In this document: positions 44,901-58,337 of the stretch, one piece after another
How the letters are laid out: every line of letters starts with the position of its first letter
How positions within the stretch are numbered: position 1 is the first letter of the stretch
NCBI RefSeq assembly: GCF_902148845.1
Contig: NC_043754.1
Coordinates: forward strand, 24,332,431 to 24,396,430
Length of the DNA stretch: 64,000 nucleotides
Reading direction: 5' to 3'
Source of the DNA: Salarias fasciatus
Lineage: Eukaryota > Chordata > Actinopteri > Blenniiformes > Blenniidae
Position numbers and translations under genes: made by a program
Notes under the pieces: model-generated
Database searches by the model: none
Told to the model about the DNA's origin: nothing
Seen by the model: the letters and a program-made list of their open reading frames with translations, nothing else

Positions 44901-47900
44901 ACCTTGCATTTGCCTCTGCACCATGCACCACATACAATGAATATTTTATTTGTAATTGAAAAGGTAATCACACAGAAGCGAGGCAGCGGCTCCCTGTGAG
45001 AACAAATGAGACACTAATGATGCAGGCGCTCCCTGAGGTCAGATCAATACAACGATGAATCATCTTTTCTCACTTTTAATAACATCAGGCCAGTGAACTT
45101 TAAAATAATTACACTGATTCAATATTACCAGCTCCAGAATGAACTGGCTGTGGACACAGTCTTTTGAGTCATTATTCCTACCGCCATTTCTCTCCACTGA
45201 ACTTTATGTAACACAGTTTCTGCTATTTTACTGTCATTGTGATCTTCTGTGACATGTGCTGCTGATACGCGTATCTGGAATAGTGATCTGTTGGAAGTGG
45301 ACGTTGCCCTGTGCTCTCATGTTGAACGTGCTGGCAACTGTTGCTTCTGGCCCAATCGCGTACATAGAGATTAATTTTGAACAAAGTTCAAATAAAAATG
45401 TTTATTGTTTCCAATTTGATCTTCAGCTGAAAGCAGGACTGGGCTTTTCAAACACATCCATATTTCAATATGTGTTTTGATGTGATCATTAAACTGTTTC
45501 CTTTAATGGATTCTTGTTTTAATTAAATATTGAGCTTTATGACTAAGCTTTTTCTCTCACAGTACCAAGAATAGTGAAGCATCTCATGGAACAGGAAGTG
45601 GCTTTGTTACATAATCTGAGCACAAGTTTGATGTGTAATCTGTGACCAATGATTCATATTCAGTTGTCAGCATTTTTAAATTCACCCATTTTTTTTCTGA
45701 ACTTTTTGTTTGTGTGACACTTGCAGAGCTCACATGACCCTTAAATGACCAGCGCGTCTCATGGTATAGAAACACTGGCTTAAAAATGGCAATATAATGA
45801 TATATACATACAAACACACAATAACAATAAGGCTTGATATGATATTCTGTTATTTAATGTTTTTGAAATGCATTTCCAAAGTATGAGAGCGAAATTTATT
45901 AACTAACAATTTAAGGAATAAACAAGGAATCATAACCATGATGTGTTCAAACACTCTCATAATAAAAGATAAAAGATTTGATGAATCAACACAAATTGGT
46001 TTGTTTATGCGCTGTGGCGAGTTGACGTGAGTATGCTCGCTGCCCTTTCTGATCAATACCTCCACTGAGCGGTTTGTTTGTGTCCACGCTGCCCTGAGCC
46101 GACTGGCTGTTTGTGAGTAGAGATAAATGAGCCGCTGCTCTGACATTAGCTGCGCTGTGAGTTTGAAGGAGCACAGCTGTTGTCGCCGCGACTCCGAGCT
46201 CGTTTGGTCACAGCACTTCTGTGACGTCTCGCGTCCTCCACGTACACGATACGTGTAAACAGGGCCGAGGTGTCTCACAGCGTGGATAGGTTAGCATAAT
46301 TTTAGAAGCGAGGAGAGTTTATGCCGCCGGGGTTGTTTGTTTTTTTTTCCACCCCCTCCGGGGTGTTGAACTTTCTGCTGAAGCAGCAAGCATGAAATGT
46401 CTGGATGTTCATGGAGGAAGCATTGCAATTTTAAGGTGTTTTAGCTTTCAGAATTTATTGTATTTCTCTCTGGGGAAGACGTTTTTCTGTCTCTTCATAT
46501 GATAAATGAGTCATCTGTTAAAACCATAAAGAAATTAGAGTGAATCCTGGCGCTTGTGATTCAAAGTTACTGCTGTTTATTCTCTACAGGTGTAGCTCCT
46601 CCACCAATGAATCCCATGGCTCCCCACACATACCAAGCAAACAGACCTGCCTATGGCCCTCCGCCTACAGGCCCTCCACCCACAGGTCCTCCACCTACAG
46701 GCCCTCCGCCAAGCATGCGGCCCACACCACCACCCACTGGACCCCCAATGGGGAGTGCCACACCTCCACCACCCAAAGCAGATGGTAAGCTTTTTCTCCC
46801 CCATCATATATTCCAGGTTTTTTTTCTTTTTTTTTTTGACTGTAAGAGAAGGAAAGCTAAAGAAAAAGTCATGAGATCAATTTTCCAGTCGCATGTTCTG
46901 AAACGCGTGTTAAGATGGTGGGTCAGCCTGAGAAAGAAGGTGCCGATTGTAAGTTGACACTGCCTGTATTCGTCGACCGTTTCTGTTCTGATTACCTTCC
47001 CTTCTCTCCTCCTCCTTCCTCCACATGCCAGCTCAGTGTGGGGGGGCTGTGAACAGCACTCTCTCCCCCACTGAGCCCGACTGCCAGGAGGGGGATATTG
47101 AATGTCCAGGTGTGGTCAGATTTAAGTCACTAGCCGTTAGAGTCCGTTCCAGTCCTGTCCTCTCTGTGCTGCTCGACACACGTCTCAGATGTGCTACTTC
47201 AGGATTATTTAAAGGCCCCTTGAAATGCTGTCGGAAGTGCCATATGTTCATGTTGTTCCAGTAAAAAATGCTAATAGAAATGTTCATATTGACAATTTCA
47301 GCAGCCAGTAGTACATTCCCACCCCCTGGCTCGTTTGGGCTGTTGTCAGCCGGTGCAGATGTTCCGCTCACATTTATGCCAGCCGGATGCAACAAACGAA
47401 TATCTGCAAGCGCAGGGTGACACATTTTAAAACCGACAGGGTTTAACAAGAGAAAAAGAATTGATTTGAAAGATACTACAGATGTTTTTTTTAACCTATC
47501 GATTGGCACAGATGAAGAGAAAACTGAAAAAGGTCATTTTTGCGTTTCACGGGGCCTTTATGACCATCCACTGCTTTTTCAGTGCAGTGTGTATCATGAA
47601 AGAACTAGCAACAATGCTTTCCTTTAAACTCGATCTGTTGGTCATGTAACATTTTTTTTTTAAGCGTCATCAGCCCATGTGGTCTGTGAAGAGACGCGTA
47701 ATTCAAATTGCACCCTTTTCCCTCAAACACCGTTTCTTCCATCAGTGTCTCCACCATGAGCATTGCTGCTTTTTAAGTTGAGCCCTTCCGTCTAACTTGC
47801 TGAACTCTTTCTCCGCCGTGCCGTTCATTCCACCATCATCACCGTCCCTTCCTGATGCAGCCTGCTGAGGCCCAGTGCCACTGACGGTTTTCTAATTACA

Positions 47901-50900
47901 CCCGTTTATGCTTTGAAACAGGAGCTTTGACTGGAAATGGCCCCCAAGCATCAAACAGCTATAATCACATTGACAACAAACTCGGTAAGAGTTGGATTCT
48001 TTTCTTGTTTGTCTTTTCAACTACATGCACAATATAGAAGTACTGAATTTGATTTTAAAGCTATTAAATAGTGTTTTTTCTTAATGTTGTAGTATTCACA
48101 ATATGCTCGTAGTAATTAGAATACTGTCTTTAGCGCCACAAGCAGAGGGTTCTGAATGTCTTGTCGAAGGCCTGTCATCTCTGTTCCCTCTTCCTCCACA
48201 GCCGGTGGGACTCAGCCTGGACCTCCCGGACGGCACATGGGCCACTACCCCTCCCTCCCCCCCGGGTACCAGAACGCCCCGTCTGCCATGCACCCCGCTC
48301 AGCCTTACACTCAAGCACCTCAGCCGTACCCTCAGGTGAGAGCGATGCCGATTCTCGTGTTCCGGAGTGGAACGAGCGCTGTTTGTCTGTCGTCACTGGG
48401 GCGGAGCATCTTTTTCTTCGGAGCGAGTTTCCATTCCTGCACTTACGGTTTCAGAAACTCAAACATGTCTGTTGATGGTTTGTTGCTGTAATTTAGCCGT
48501 CAGTGTGCTGAATGCAGAGCTGAGTAGTTTGTGGTGGCCCCCTCTCTCAGATGCCCGGTGGCCCCGGCATGGCCCAGCTGAGTCCGTCTCTAGCTGGCAT
48601 GAGCCTCCAGTCCAGCACCCCGGAGGCCCTGAGGGTGGTCAACCTGCTGCAGGAGAGGAACCTGCTGCCACCAACCCCAATCCCAGCCCCGACACCCTGC
48701 CTCACCCAGGACCTGCAGAAGATTAACTGCAGCCCGGAGTAACACAACCTCTAATACTCCATTCCATTTTTTTGTTGTAGTTTATTTTACATGTGACTGA
48801 AAATGAGAGTTTTTGCATCTTGACGTGTCAACATTTATTCATGGCCGGCATTGAGGTCACAGTTGGCCTGATTCTTTGGTGTCCGTGTCTCCAGGGTTTT
48901 CCGTTGCACGCTGACCAGCATCCCTCAGACTCAGTCTCTGCTCAACAAAGCGAAGCTGCCTCTGGGCCTCCTGCTCCACCCCTTCAAAGACCTCTCGGTA
49001 ATGCCCCGCTCTAATATTCACTGTCTCTCTACACAGCTCATCAGCAATACTTCAGCTTCAGTTTGATTTTCTTTCCCCTCCACTGTGGATAACAGGCATG
49101 TTTCTGTAGGCTTGTGTAAACATGGGAACATGTTTGCTTATTAGGCTAACAGATTATGAACACTGCAAACACAGCTCAACTCTTCTGCCTAAGTTTGCTC
49201 CATGAGTATTTTTTACCAGGTGCTTTATGTTTTTGACTGAATTATGGCACACAGCAACAGTATGATGCCTTAGTACTTAATAATACTTAATACTTGCTCC
49301 TGTATGGGGAAGATAGTTAATTTTACTCAGGTAAAGTGGAAACTATCCAGTTGTATTTCAATGGACAAACAGAAGCATATTGCAGAACAAATGAAGGTGA
49401 AGATTACATCGGTGGAAGACCAAAGAATCCTAGATTACTACTACTTTTATGATCAAACTGTCCTGTTAGAGGACAGAAGCAGATCTGTTATATGCATGAT
49501 GCAACAGTTCTGATGTTGTGCTGACGTAACGTTGATGTTGCGCCAGTGAGCGTCGACGCAGCAACAACGGCTGGAAAAAAATAGAAATGTGTGCAGTTAC
49601 AGAATGAACTCTTGGAATTTAGTTTCAGGTAATCGTAACTTCTTGTTGGCTCACTCTATTTTTAAAATTGCTGAGTTCAACAGTGTGTGTGCGCAGCGAA
49701 TTGTGATTGGCAGTGTATTCTGATGCCTGTCTAACAGGAGCAGGATTCAGTTTAAGCTCCATGAGCGCATCTTCATCAGACCTCACAGGCGGTCCTTCAT
49801 GCAGCCTCACTGATCAGACCCTTTCCCTTGCTCGGGCCGGTCTGAATAAAAGCTGACAGCTGCAGGTAGAACCCACCCAGTTCTGAAAATGTTCTGACTG
49901 TCCGATCCTCGCAATTTGGTTTCGGTCAAACTTGGCCTTTATATCCCATATCCAAAAAAAATCAATTTAGCAGTTTATCTGGAACCCAAGTTGCAAAACA
50001 GTTCATCCTTTTCTTGTTGGGATCATTTCTCCACATGATTCTGTGCAACTCCTTGGGAAAAAAAATCACATGATGCCACCAAAAAAAAATGTTATTGACG
50101 TGCTATTTAAAATACGGACCAGACAGTTCTAGTTTTTGAAGAAGATGAATATCAGAGATTTCTATATGAAAGTAATGAATTCAAATTTCTAAACTGCCTA
50201 TTTTAAAATATTACTACTGAAATGGTAACCAGTATGAGTTTCTTGATCTGTCATTCTAATGTTATGGCTGGCAGATGTGCATGTCACACGTTCTTAAAAT
50301 TAAAATAAATAGGGTCCCAAACTATATTAACTTTGAATTTAACAGGTAAAAGGTCCTTTTCATAAGAAATGAACATAGAATTTCAGTCTTTCATCTCTAA
50401 ACTGAGCATTTAATTAATTCCTCAGTAGATTCTATCCCTGCTGATTTTAATGTTTTTAATGTTTCACACAGTGAGATTTTACTAAGAACTCCTGAGCTAC
50501 AGCCGGTATCAACAACCTGATGTGTTCAACAAGGACATGAGAAACGGACGCTGCACCGCACACACAAGAAAAAGAGTGTGCCTGAAGACACTTTTGCTCA
50601 CAAAGGTCGATTTTGTCCTGTGGTTTTGTTGCAGCAACTTCCTGTGGTGACATCCAGCACTATTGTCCGGTGTCGCTCCTGCAGAACCTACATCAACCCG
50701 TTTGTGTCTTTTCTGGACCAGAGGAGGTGGAAGTGCAACCTGTGCTACCGGGTCAATGACGGTAAGAAGGGAGAGATTATAATAATGTAATGTTCTGCGA
50801 CTTGTATAAATGTAAATTGATGAATACATTTAGATTTGATTGGCCTTTGTGTTTGTTGTAGTTCCAGAGGAGTTTATGTACAACCCAGTCAGCAGATCAT

Positions 50901-53900
50901 ATGGAGAACCACATAAAAGGCCCGAAGTTCAAAATGCCACCATTGAGTTCATCGCTCCTTCAGAGTACATGGTGAGCGGCTCGTCTGGAGCGTGACCCGC
51001 TCCGTACCGCTTAAAGCAAACCATACAAATATGAACCTGCCGTAACCGAAGTGTTGGACTTCCTCGCCATAAGTTGTGTTTCCTGTGTTTGTGTCCAGCT
51101 GAGGCCACCACAACCTGCCGTTTACCTTTTTGTTTTGGACGTTTCCCATAATGCAGTGGAGACGGGCTACCTGAATGTCTTCTGTCAGTCACTACTGGAC
51201 AACATCAATGCGTACGTAAAATTAAAAAAAAGAAAAAGTTTAACTCCAAGTAATTGGTGCTTAAACTGTACAGCAGGTGACTGAATGGTTCATTGTATAT
51301 ACATATATATGTTCAAAAATATAAAATATTTAGGCTTTCCTCCACTCAAAACTAGATGGTGTGTGTGTCTGCAACGAGTGTTACATGTACCACAGTGACT
51401 GAAATGACTGAGTTTTTTTAACCAACGTAGTGCAAGCACGCCAGTGGCACTCTCAGTTTCCAAAAGGTTGGTCTCAGTCTCCGCGTTTTAGACCTCTCTC
51501 TGTGTGCCTCAGGCTTCCTGGAGATTCACGCACAAAGGTGGGCTTCATCACCTTCGACAGCACCATCCATTTCTACAACCTCCAGGAGGGGCTCTCCCAG
51601 CCTCAGATGCTCATCGTGTCCGACATAGAAGGTGAGACGCAGCCGACGGCCAAGGTCAGACCTCCTGCTGACGCTCGGCGAGGGTAAATGTGTAGGAAGC
51701 TCCGAGTCCACAAGCGTGGCTGACTTGAAACCAACTGACAGGTGTCTCATTCATTCATTGTATCTTAAATAGTATCTTGTTGTGAACATAAAAAAGCTTG
51801 TTTTGTGTAATTTGTATTTCAACCGTATTGCCATTGGTTGGTGAAAAACCTTTTGTGCTCCACAGATATCTTTTTACCAACACCAGACAGCCTTCTTGTA
51901 AACCTCAACGAATGCAAAGAGGTAAGAAATATGACTTGTGGACATCTGCAACCACCAATCGTGTGTATTTCAGAGGCAGACTCCATTATTCCTGTGGTCT
52001 CAGTGCTAATTGAAGGAGCGTCTGAGCTGCAAATGCACGAAAGTGTCTCATCAAAACTCCTGGTTTGTGTTTCAGCTGGTGCAGGACCTGCTGAAGAGCC
52101 TGCCCAGCCTGTTTCAGAAGACGATGGAGACTCAGTCGGCGCTGGGCTCCGCTCTGCAAGCAGCCTTCAAGCTGTTGTCGCCCACAGGGGGGCGCATGTC
52201 TGTTTTCCAGACCCAGCTGCCGAACCTCGGCGTTGGGGCGCTGCAGTCCAGAGAGGACCCCAACCAGCGGGCCGCTGCCAAGGTACAGCCAGGATTCACC
52301 CGGGGACTGAAGTTCAGACCTGTGCTGTCTTCATCTCTCACTTGATGGATTATTTTCACTCACTCAGACATTATAAATGTTACGGCCGCTCATTCTTAAT
52401 GTGTGTTTGATCCTTTCTGCTTTTCATGCATTGATTGTATTCCCTTGCGCCCACAAGGATGTCCAGCACCTGGCCCCGGCCACAGACTTCTACAAGAAGC
52501 TGGCTCTGGACTGCTCGGGCCAGCAGGTGGCCGTAGACCTGTTCCTGCTCAGCTCTCAGTACTGTGATCTGGCCTCACTTGGTGAGTCCCGACAGAAGTG
52601 AAGACCGAGGGGGGAACGGCTCATTCACCTGCTCAGAGTGGAATGTAGTGGGGGTTTTTTCGCCTGACAATAAAGCCATCCGTGTCATGTGGCCCGTCTC
52701 TCCTCCAGGCTGTATATCCAGGTATTCTGCAGGGAGCGTTCACTACTACCCCTCCTACCACCACCAGCACAACCCTGCTCAGGTGGAGCGCTTCCAGAAG
52801 GATCTCAAGAGATATCTAACCAGGAAGATTGGCTTTGAGGCCGTCATGAGGATACGCTGCACCAAAGGTTTGAAATGCTTTTTATTCAGGATTATTCACT
52901 GTTTATATTTAAAATCGTGCATTATGCATGTCTTTATTAGGAAATTGTTTGCTAAAACATGCTTTAGAGCCGAGTGCCTTTGTCGGTTGTTTGATTTTAA
53001 CTCATCTTGCTTCGTCTCTGCAGGTCTGTCCATCCACACGTTCCACGGGAACTTCTTCGTGCGCTCCACAGACCTGTTGTCGCTGCCCAACGTCAACCCG
53101 GACGCCGGCTTCGCGGTCCAAATGTCCATCGAGGAAAACTTGGACGACATGCAGGTCGTCTCTTTCCAAGCTGCCCTGCTTTACACATCCAGCAAAGGTA
53201 CACACACTTTCAGTTTATCAGCCTTTTTTTTATGTCAGGAACTGTTCCATAACCAGGGTGTGTTTGTGTAACCCGAGCGTTGTCCTGCAGGCGAGAGGAG
53301 GATCCGTGTGCACACGTTGTGTCTCCCTGTGGTCAATTCTATGTCGGATATCTTTGCCGGCGCTGATGTCCAGGCCATCTCAGGACTGCTGGCTTGTATG
53401 GGTACGTTCTGAGTACTGGCTGTATTTACACTGCGTGCACCTCTTCATGTCTCCGAGCTGTACGTCCTGTCACACACATTTATATATGGTTCAGTTCTGA
53501 GATCATTTCCTTAAACATGTGGTCACTTCTTCTCGTCACGGTAATTAAGCTTTAGATTGGCAGGACACTAAATCCTCGCCGGCTTTCCATCCACTTCACT
53601 GTTATTAGCGCTGACAGATGGTGACGAGTGGCGACAGCTGTGGTTGCCTAGCAACCGCACTCCGTCCCGGCTCGTGTGACATTAAGTTAGAGGACAGACG
53701 CAGACGTTGCTGCTGTCTTCAGAACGTCGCACACCAGAGTGGGCCCCATGAATATTATCAACCTGAGCTCCGTGGAAGTTCTGTGATGCTGCCACTGTTT
53801 CCCTTTTTAATGGCGGCTCAGTGTTCGACAAGATTTGAGAAAATAAAATTTAAATTAAGCGGCTGTTTTCAAAAGAATTCAGATTTTTTTTTTCTGAAAT

Positions 53901-55649
53901 TTTCAAAACGAGTTTCCACCACAGATTCAGCTCATTTCTCAGTTCCCCACTGGAGCTGCCACTCATATAGCATTTAACTGACTTGTCTTGTTTCACATGT
54001 TATCCATGTTGTTATAATTCAATCATCTGAGAGTTGTCTATATTATAGAGTCATTCACTGAACTTTTTGTGACTTTTTATTTTCATTGAATCAGAGAATT
54101 TGTTTAAAAAAAACTTGAAGATGTGAAGCTGCAGGTCTTGCACGCCTTTGTCTTTCAGGGTAATTCTTGTGATGGGTCCAGAGGTCTGTTCTTTTCCGAG
54201 TTGTTCTGCCGCTATAGGATTAAACTTCCTCTCTCTGCAGCTGTGGACCGTTCAGTGACGGCCAGTTTGAGTGACGCCAGAGATGCGATGACCAACGCCG
54301 CCATCGACTCGCTGGCGTCGTACCGGCAGTCTGCGCTGACCATCCAGCAGCCTGGCCTGCTGTCTCCAGCCTGCCTCAGACTCTTCCCACTCTACATCCT
54401 CGCCCTCCTCAAACAGGTCAGCCACTTGTTTATATTCCTCTGCTACAACACTGTCACACAATATTTTCTGACACTCTGAACTTGTTTTCCTGCGTTTTTT
54501 TCTCCTCTTGTACTCCGGTCTTGCTTCGTGGCTCCACATGGAGGACTAATGATGAGTTTTCTGTGCCTGCACTGTGCAGAAAGCCTTCAGGACAGGCACC
54601 AGCACCAGGCTGGACGACAGAGTGTTCGCCATGTGCCAGCTGAAGTACCAGCCTCTCGCCTACGCCATGCTGATGATCCATCCCGCCCTGTATCGAGTGG
54701 ATGACCTGACTGATGAGGTGAGGAAGCTCGCCGCCATCATACAACCACTAATTGTAGTGGAAGAGCGGTTGAATCATCTCTCATTCTTTCGTCCTCAGGG
54801 AGCTCTGAACATCAACGAGCGGACGATCCCTCAGCCCAAACTGCTGCAGCTGTCGGTGGAGAAGCTCAGCAGGGAGGGAGCTTTCCTCATGGACGCTGGA
54901 ATGGTAACGTCTCTGAGCGTCTAACATCGGTGGTGTTTTTTCACTCACACAGCAGTCTCATTTAGTCAGTAACTCCACTTATTTGATCCCCGTTAAAGAC
55001 CCTGCAGATATCCACTTCCTGATTCCTCTGCCGCAAATGTTTACACAGGCTTTGTTATATAAATATTCTGCTGTGTATTTCATGTGTTTTTAGAATCTTG
55101 TGGATTTTCTTTCCCCATTTTCTCCTCCAGGTGATGTACTTGTGGATCGGACGAAACTGCCACCCCAACTTCCTCACACAAGTGCTGGGAGTTCCCAGCT
55201 ACGCTGCAGTGCCTGATAATCTGGTAGGAGACCTTTTCCACACACGATTCACTCTGTTCTCCATCTTTTTCCTCAACCTTCACTCTGACCGTTACTTTCC
55301 CCCTGAACAGTATCAGCTCCCAGAGCTGGACACCGCAGAGTCCCAGAGAACCAGAGCGTTTGTGGGCTGGCTGAGGGATCAGAGGCCGTTTTTCCCCTCC
55401 CTGCATGTCATCAGGTGAGTGTCGCAGGGTGGAAACTCGCCTAGTGGAATGGTTCTAGGGTTTGGTTTCCACTGTGTTCAGATGCTTGATAGTCCGGGTG
55501 ACGCTTTGTTTCCTTCCATTTGTGGCGTGACCAGGGACGAGAGCCAGCTGAAGCCCACCTTTATGCAGAACATGATCGAAGACCGGACGGAGTCGGCGCT
55601 CTCCTACTACGAGTTCCTCCTCCACCTCCAGCAGAAGATTTCCAAATAA
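41941..55649 (+). CDS. sec24a: COPII cargo adaptor Sec24A (23 coding exons)
   Basis: Sec24 pairs with Sec23 in the COPII inner coat and selects cargo at ER exit sites. Coding exons: 41941-42001, 44277-44870, 46590-46784, 47922-47984, 48202-48335, 48551-48738, 48895-48997, 50635-50761, 50862-50971, 51099-51211, 51513-51631, 51866-51921, 52076-52282, 52458-52581, 52709-52867, 53024-53197, 53291-53401, 54241-54416, 54580-54717, 54799-54903, 55131-55223, 55311-55414, 55535-55649. Phases all match; total 1122 residues (human SEC24A 1093). Residues 1-430 are Pro/Gly-rich and disordered. The zinc finger has Cys459, 462, 480 and 483; then come the trunk (to about 770), beta-sandwich, helical and gelsolin-like domains, ending EDRTESALSYYEFLLHLQQK. 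The core follows SEC24A/B rather than C/D; SAR1B and CAMLG as neighbours point to A. Confidence 0.95.
46655..46711 (+). repeat. 15-base coding minisatellite in SEC24A exon 3
   Basis: Nearly four tandem copies of a 15-base unit encode GPPPT repeats in the disordered N-terminal part of Sec24A. The unit length is a multiple of three, so copy changes keep the frame. Small third-position differences between copies are visible. Confidence 0.85.
47211..47559. mobile_element. Short inverted-repeat element in SEC24A intron 3
   Basis: The left end AAAGGCCCCTTGAAATG and the complement of the right end, AAAGGCCCCGTGAAACG, match at 15 of 17 positions and bound about 350 bases without coding capacity. The size and structure fit a miniature inverted-repeat element. 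No clear target duplication was found, so the family is open. Confidence 0.45.
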
Positions 55650-56730
55650 CCCCGCGTGGGATGCGAGAGGACACTGAAGCACGGACACGCGGTGTGAATG
55701 TGTACATGACGTGAGCGCGCACTCGAGGATGCTTGTTGCTCCGCCTCGGCTGCCTGTCCAGGTCCACCATATCTGTGAGGGAAACCCGAGCTGAATCAGA
55801 TCATGTGGCTGAAGAAGCGAGGATTCCTCAAACGGTAGATTCTGTTCCCCCATTTGGCACTTTTTGCTCGCCTCAAGCGACACGTCGGAAGGAAAGAAAA
55901 ATCGAAATCTGCAATGATTGAATGAATCAGTGTTTATTCTCATAGAACAATGCTGTCTAAGTGAGGTATCGTTCAGATACGGCGCAGGCAAGGAGAAGTG
56001 TGAAGTGTTTTTTGTTGAAAAAGCACTGTGGTCTTTACTAATACAAGTCAGATGTATGTGTGGTTCATGAGGAAGGTTTGTGCTTCGAGACTGTTTTTTT
56101 TTTTTTTGGGCGTCACCTGGAGTATTTGTATACGCAACACCTGAGATCTAACACTCTAATGTACCTGAAGGACAGCGTGCTTTTTATCTGATCGTCTTTA
56201 TATTTGTGTGATGAACAAAGCCGTAGACTCTGTCGTTCGGGGTTTTTACCGATGTCGGAAAGTCGGCCGGCCTCGCCGCTCCAGCTGCCGTGAATGTGCA
56301 GATCTGGCAGTGAGAAGCCGTTCGGTCGATCTGGTCTGTCCTTCAGAGACTCTGCTATCCTCTCTCTCTCTCTGGACACCTCTGACAACATCCCTGTTCA
56401 GTCTGTTTCCTTTTTTTTCCCTATAATTGTTTAATTTATGAGACTCCCAACCTGATTAAATTCTATAATTGCCTTGTATGGGAACTCACTTTTTATTATT
56501 AAACCTCTGTTTAAATACAGACTCTATATATGGAATATTTTAATATAATAGGATATGGGAAATTCTTTAACACAGACATAACAAAGCCATTGTGATCTTT
56601 TAATCATGCTTATTGATACTTGTATATTGAACAGACTGCATTATATAAAGGTAAAGAATTGCTGATGATTTTAGTATATAAACTAAGGTGAAATGATGCT
56701 CAGAAAATAAAATGTTTGGGACTTTTTCAA
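55650..56730 (+). other. SEC24A 3' untranslated region
   Basis: It runs from the stop codon to an AATAAA at 56706-56711, the strongest polyadenylation signal in this stretch. A T-run lies at 56093-56108. No other gene is seen. Confidence 0.5.
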
Positions 56731-58100
56731 TGTTTTGGTGGCTGAAAAGTGTTTATTCTGTGGGGAGAGACAGCAAGACAGAGAATGAACCAGTTCAGTG
56801 ATTTTAATTTTCAAGCTAATGGATTTCACACATTTTGTAATTTATGTATTATATGAGTAAAACGATGTATTTAGGAAAGAAGCTAACATGTTTTGATCTT
56901 ATGCACAATGTCTTTCATAAAAAAAAGTATAAAAATAAAAAAATAGCCTTGTTTTTGTACAGAGGATATGAAGGAGTCATGGATGGAGGCTTTTCCTGTC
57001 AGTCTGCCATAGTTTTAGCTCTGAAGTGTATTTTAATTTGAAAGCAGGAAAGTTATCCTATCTGCTCAGCTGCTGTCTGTTTGGACCCAAAGTGAAGTCA
57101 GTGCCTCCCTTCTGTCAAAACTCATTTCTCTTTCCAGCAGGAGTTTGAATTGGATGTCAGTGCTCAGTCTCCTCAGAACTGATTTGTTGGTGAAGCTTTT
57201 CCTCGGCTCGGCACCGACCCCAACCTCAGGGAAAATCTGTTGGTAACAGTTTAAAGGAGGAAAAGTAATCCCACAGCTCACCGTTCGCTTCACACCAAAG
57301 TTCTCATACAGGGTGATACAGTCCAAGGTATTTACAGGACAACTGATATGACAAAGCAAAAGACGAAAATTAAATGGTTACAACAATAAAATTAACTGAA
57401 AAAAGGCATTTAGAGGTGAACTTGGTAATTTTATATTCATTCAAAAACTTTGAGGCACTCAAGAAAAAAGACGCAATTTGGTTTTTCAAAAAATTGATAA
57501 ATGAAATCTAATGAAGGCAGACCTGACGACTAGTACATAAAATACAATTCAGTGTGCAAAATAAGGTGATATCCACATGACAAAAATATGAAGCAACTTT
57601 GAAAGAAAACTCAATAGATATAAAACAAGAGCTTAAAGCGGGAAAACAGAAAGAGATGAAGAATAGGAGATGAAAAAAATGTCTGGTGCTGTAATTTTTG
57701 TAAAAACAGTCTCAAAGTATTGACTGTTTATTTTTTATTATGTGTTTTATAATTTTTTAGATTGTCAAGATAGTGATAACTCTCAAAAGTAATCTTTGTG
57801 TGTGTAATGTGTATAGGCTTTACTATTCGAATTAAACTTCAGATAATATGTATTTATACACAATGTATTCAGTTCTCACTAAAATTTAGGGATATTTGGC
57901 ATGGTAGTGAAATGTCAATATGAACCTAAAATACACTAAGACCTTAACAACAGTCCAACTGTTTGCTGTTTCTCTAACGAGGGGGTTAAGGACAACATTT
58001 TAAACACAAGTTCAGTCCATGATTAGACCAATAAATGCCCCGGTTCCATAAGAATTCGTATTTAAACGTCCCTCCTCCACAAGCCTTCAGGGTTTAACCT
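56731..58100. other. Intergenic DNA between SEC24A and CAMLG
   Basis: AT-rich with short A-runs. No gene or firm repeat. The antisense frame at 57066-57359 has no family features. Confidence 0.5.
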
Positions 58101-58337
58101 GCCTGACAGGCAGCACTCCGGGCGAAAACACCCACCAAACCACTGTGTCATCTATTTCTACGTCATCAGTGTGCGCCCTGTGTGTGCAGACAGGTTCGGT
58201 CCGCTCCGTTATGTTTACCGTCTAATCTGAGGATCCGAGGCCTCTGAGTGTTCAACGTTCGGCCCGAGCATCGACGCGTTTTCCTGCCGTTTCTACATCC
58301 TGTAGTCGGTGTGAATTTACTCCGTTTTTAATTAAAC
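58101..58337 (+). promoter_or_regulatory. CAMLG promoter and 5' untranslated region
   Basis: Moderately CpG-rich sequence upstream of the CAMLG start codon, with a TACGTCA half-CRE near 58160. No TATA box is obvious. The transcription start cannot be placed exactly. Confidence 0.4.

Noticed and set aside
44319-44933. 204-residue minus-strand frame opposite SEC24A exon 2
   Set aside because: It is the complement of the Pro-rich coding exon, whose GC-rich codons rarely give stops in antisense.
45850-46278. 142-residue minus-strand frame in a SEC24A intron
   Set aside because: No recognisable domain, low-complexity composition, no splice or promoter context.
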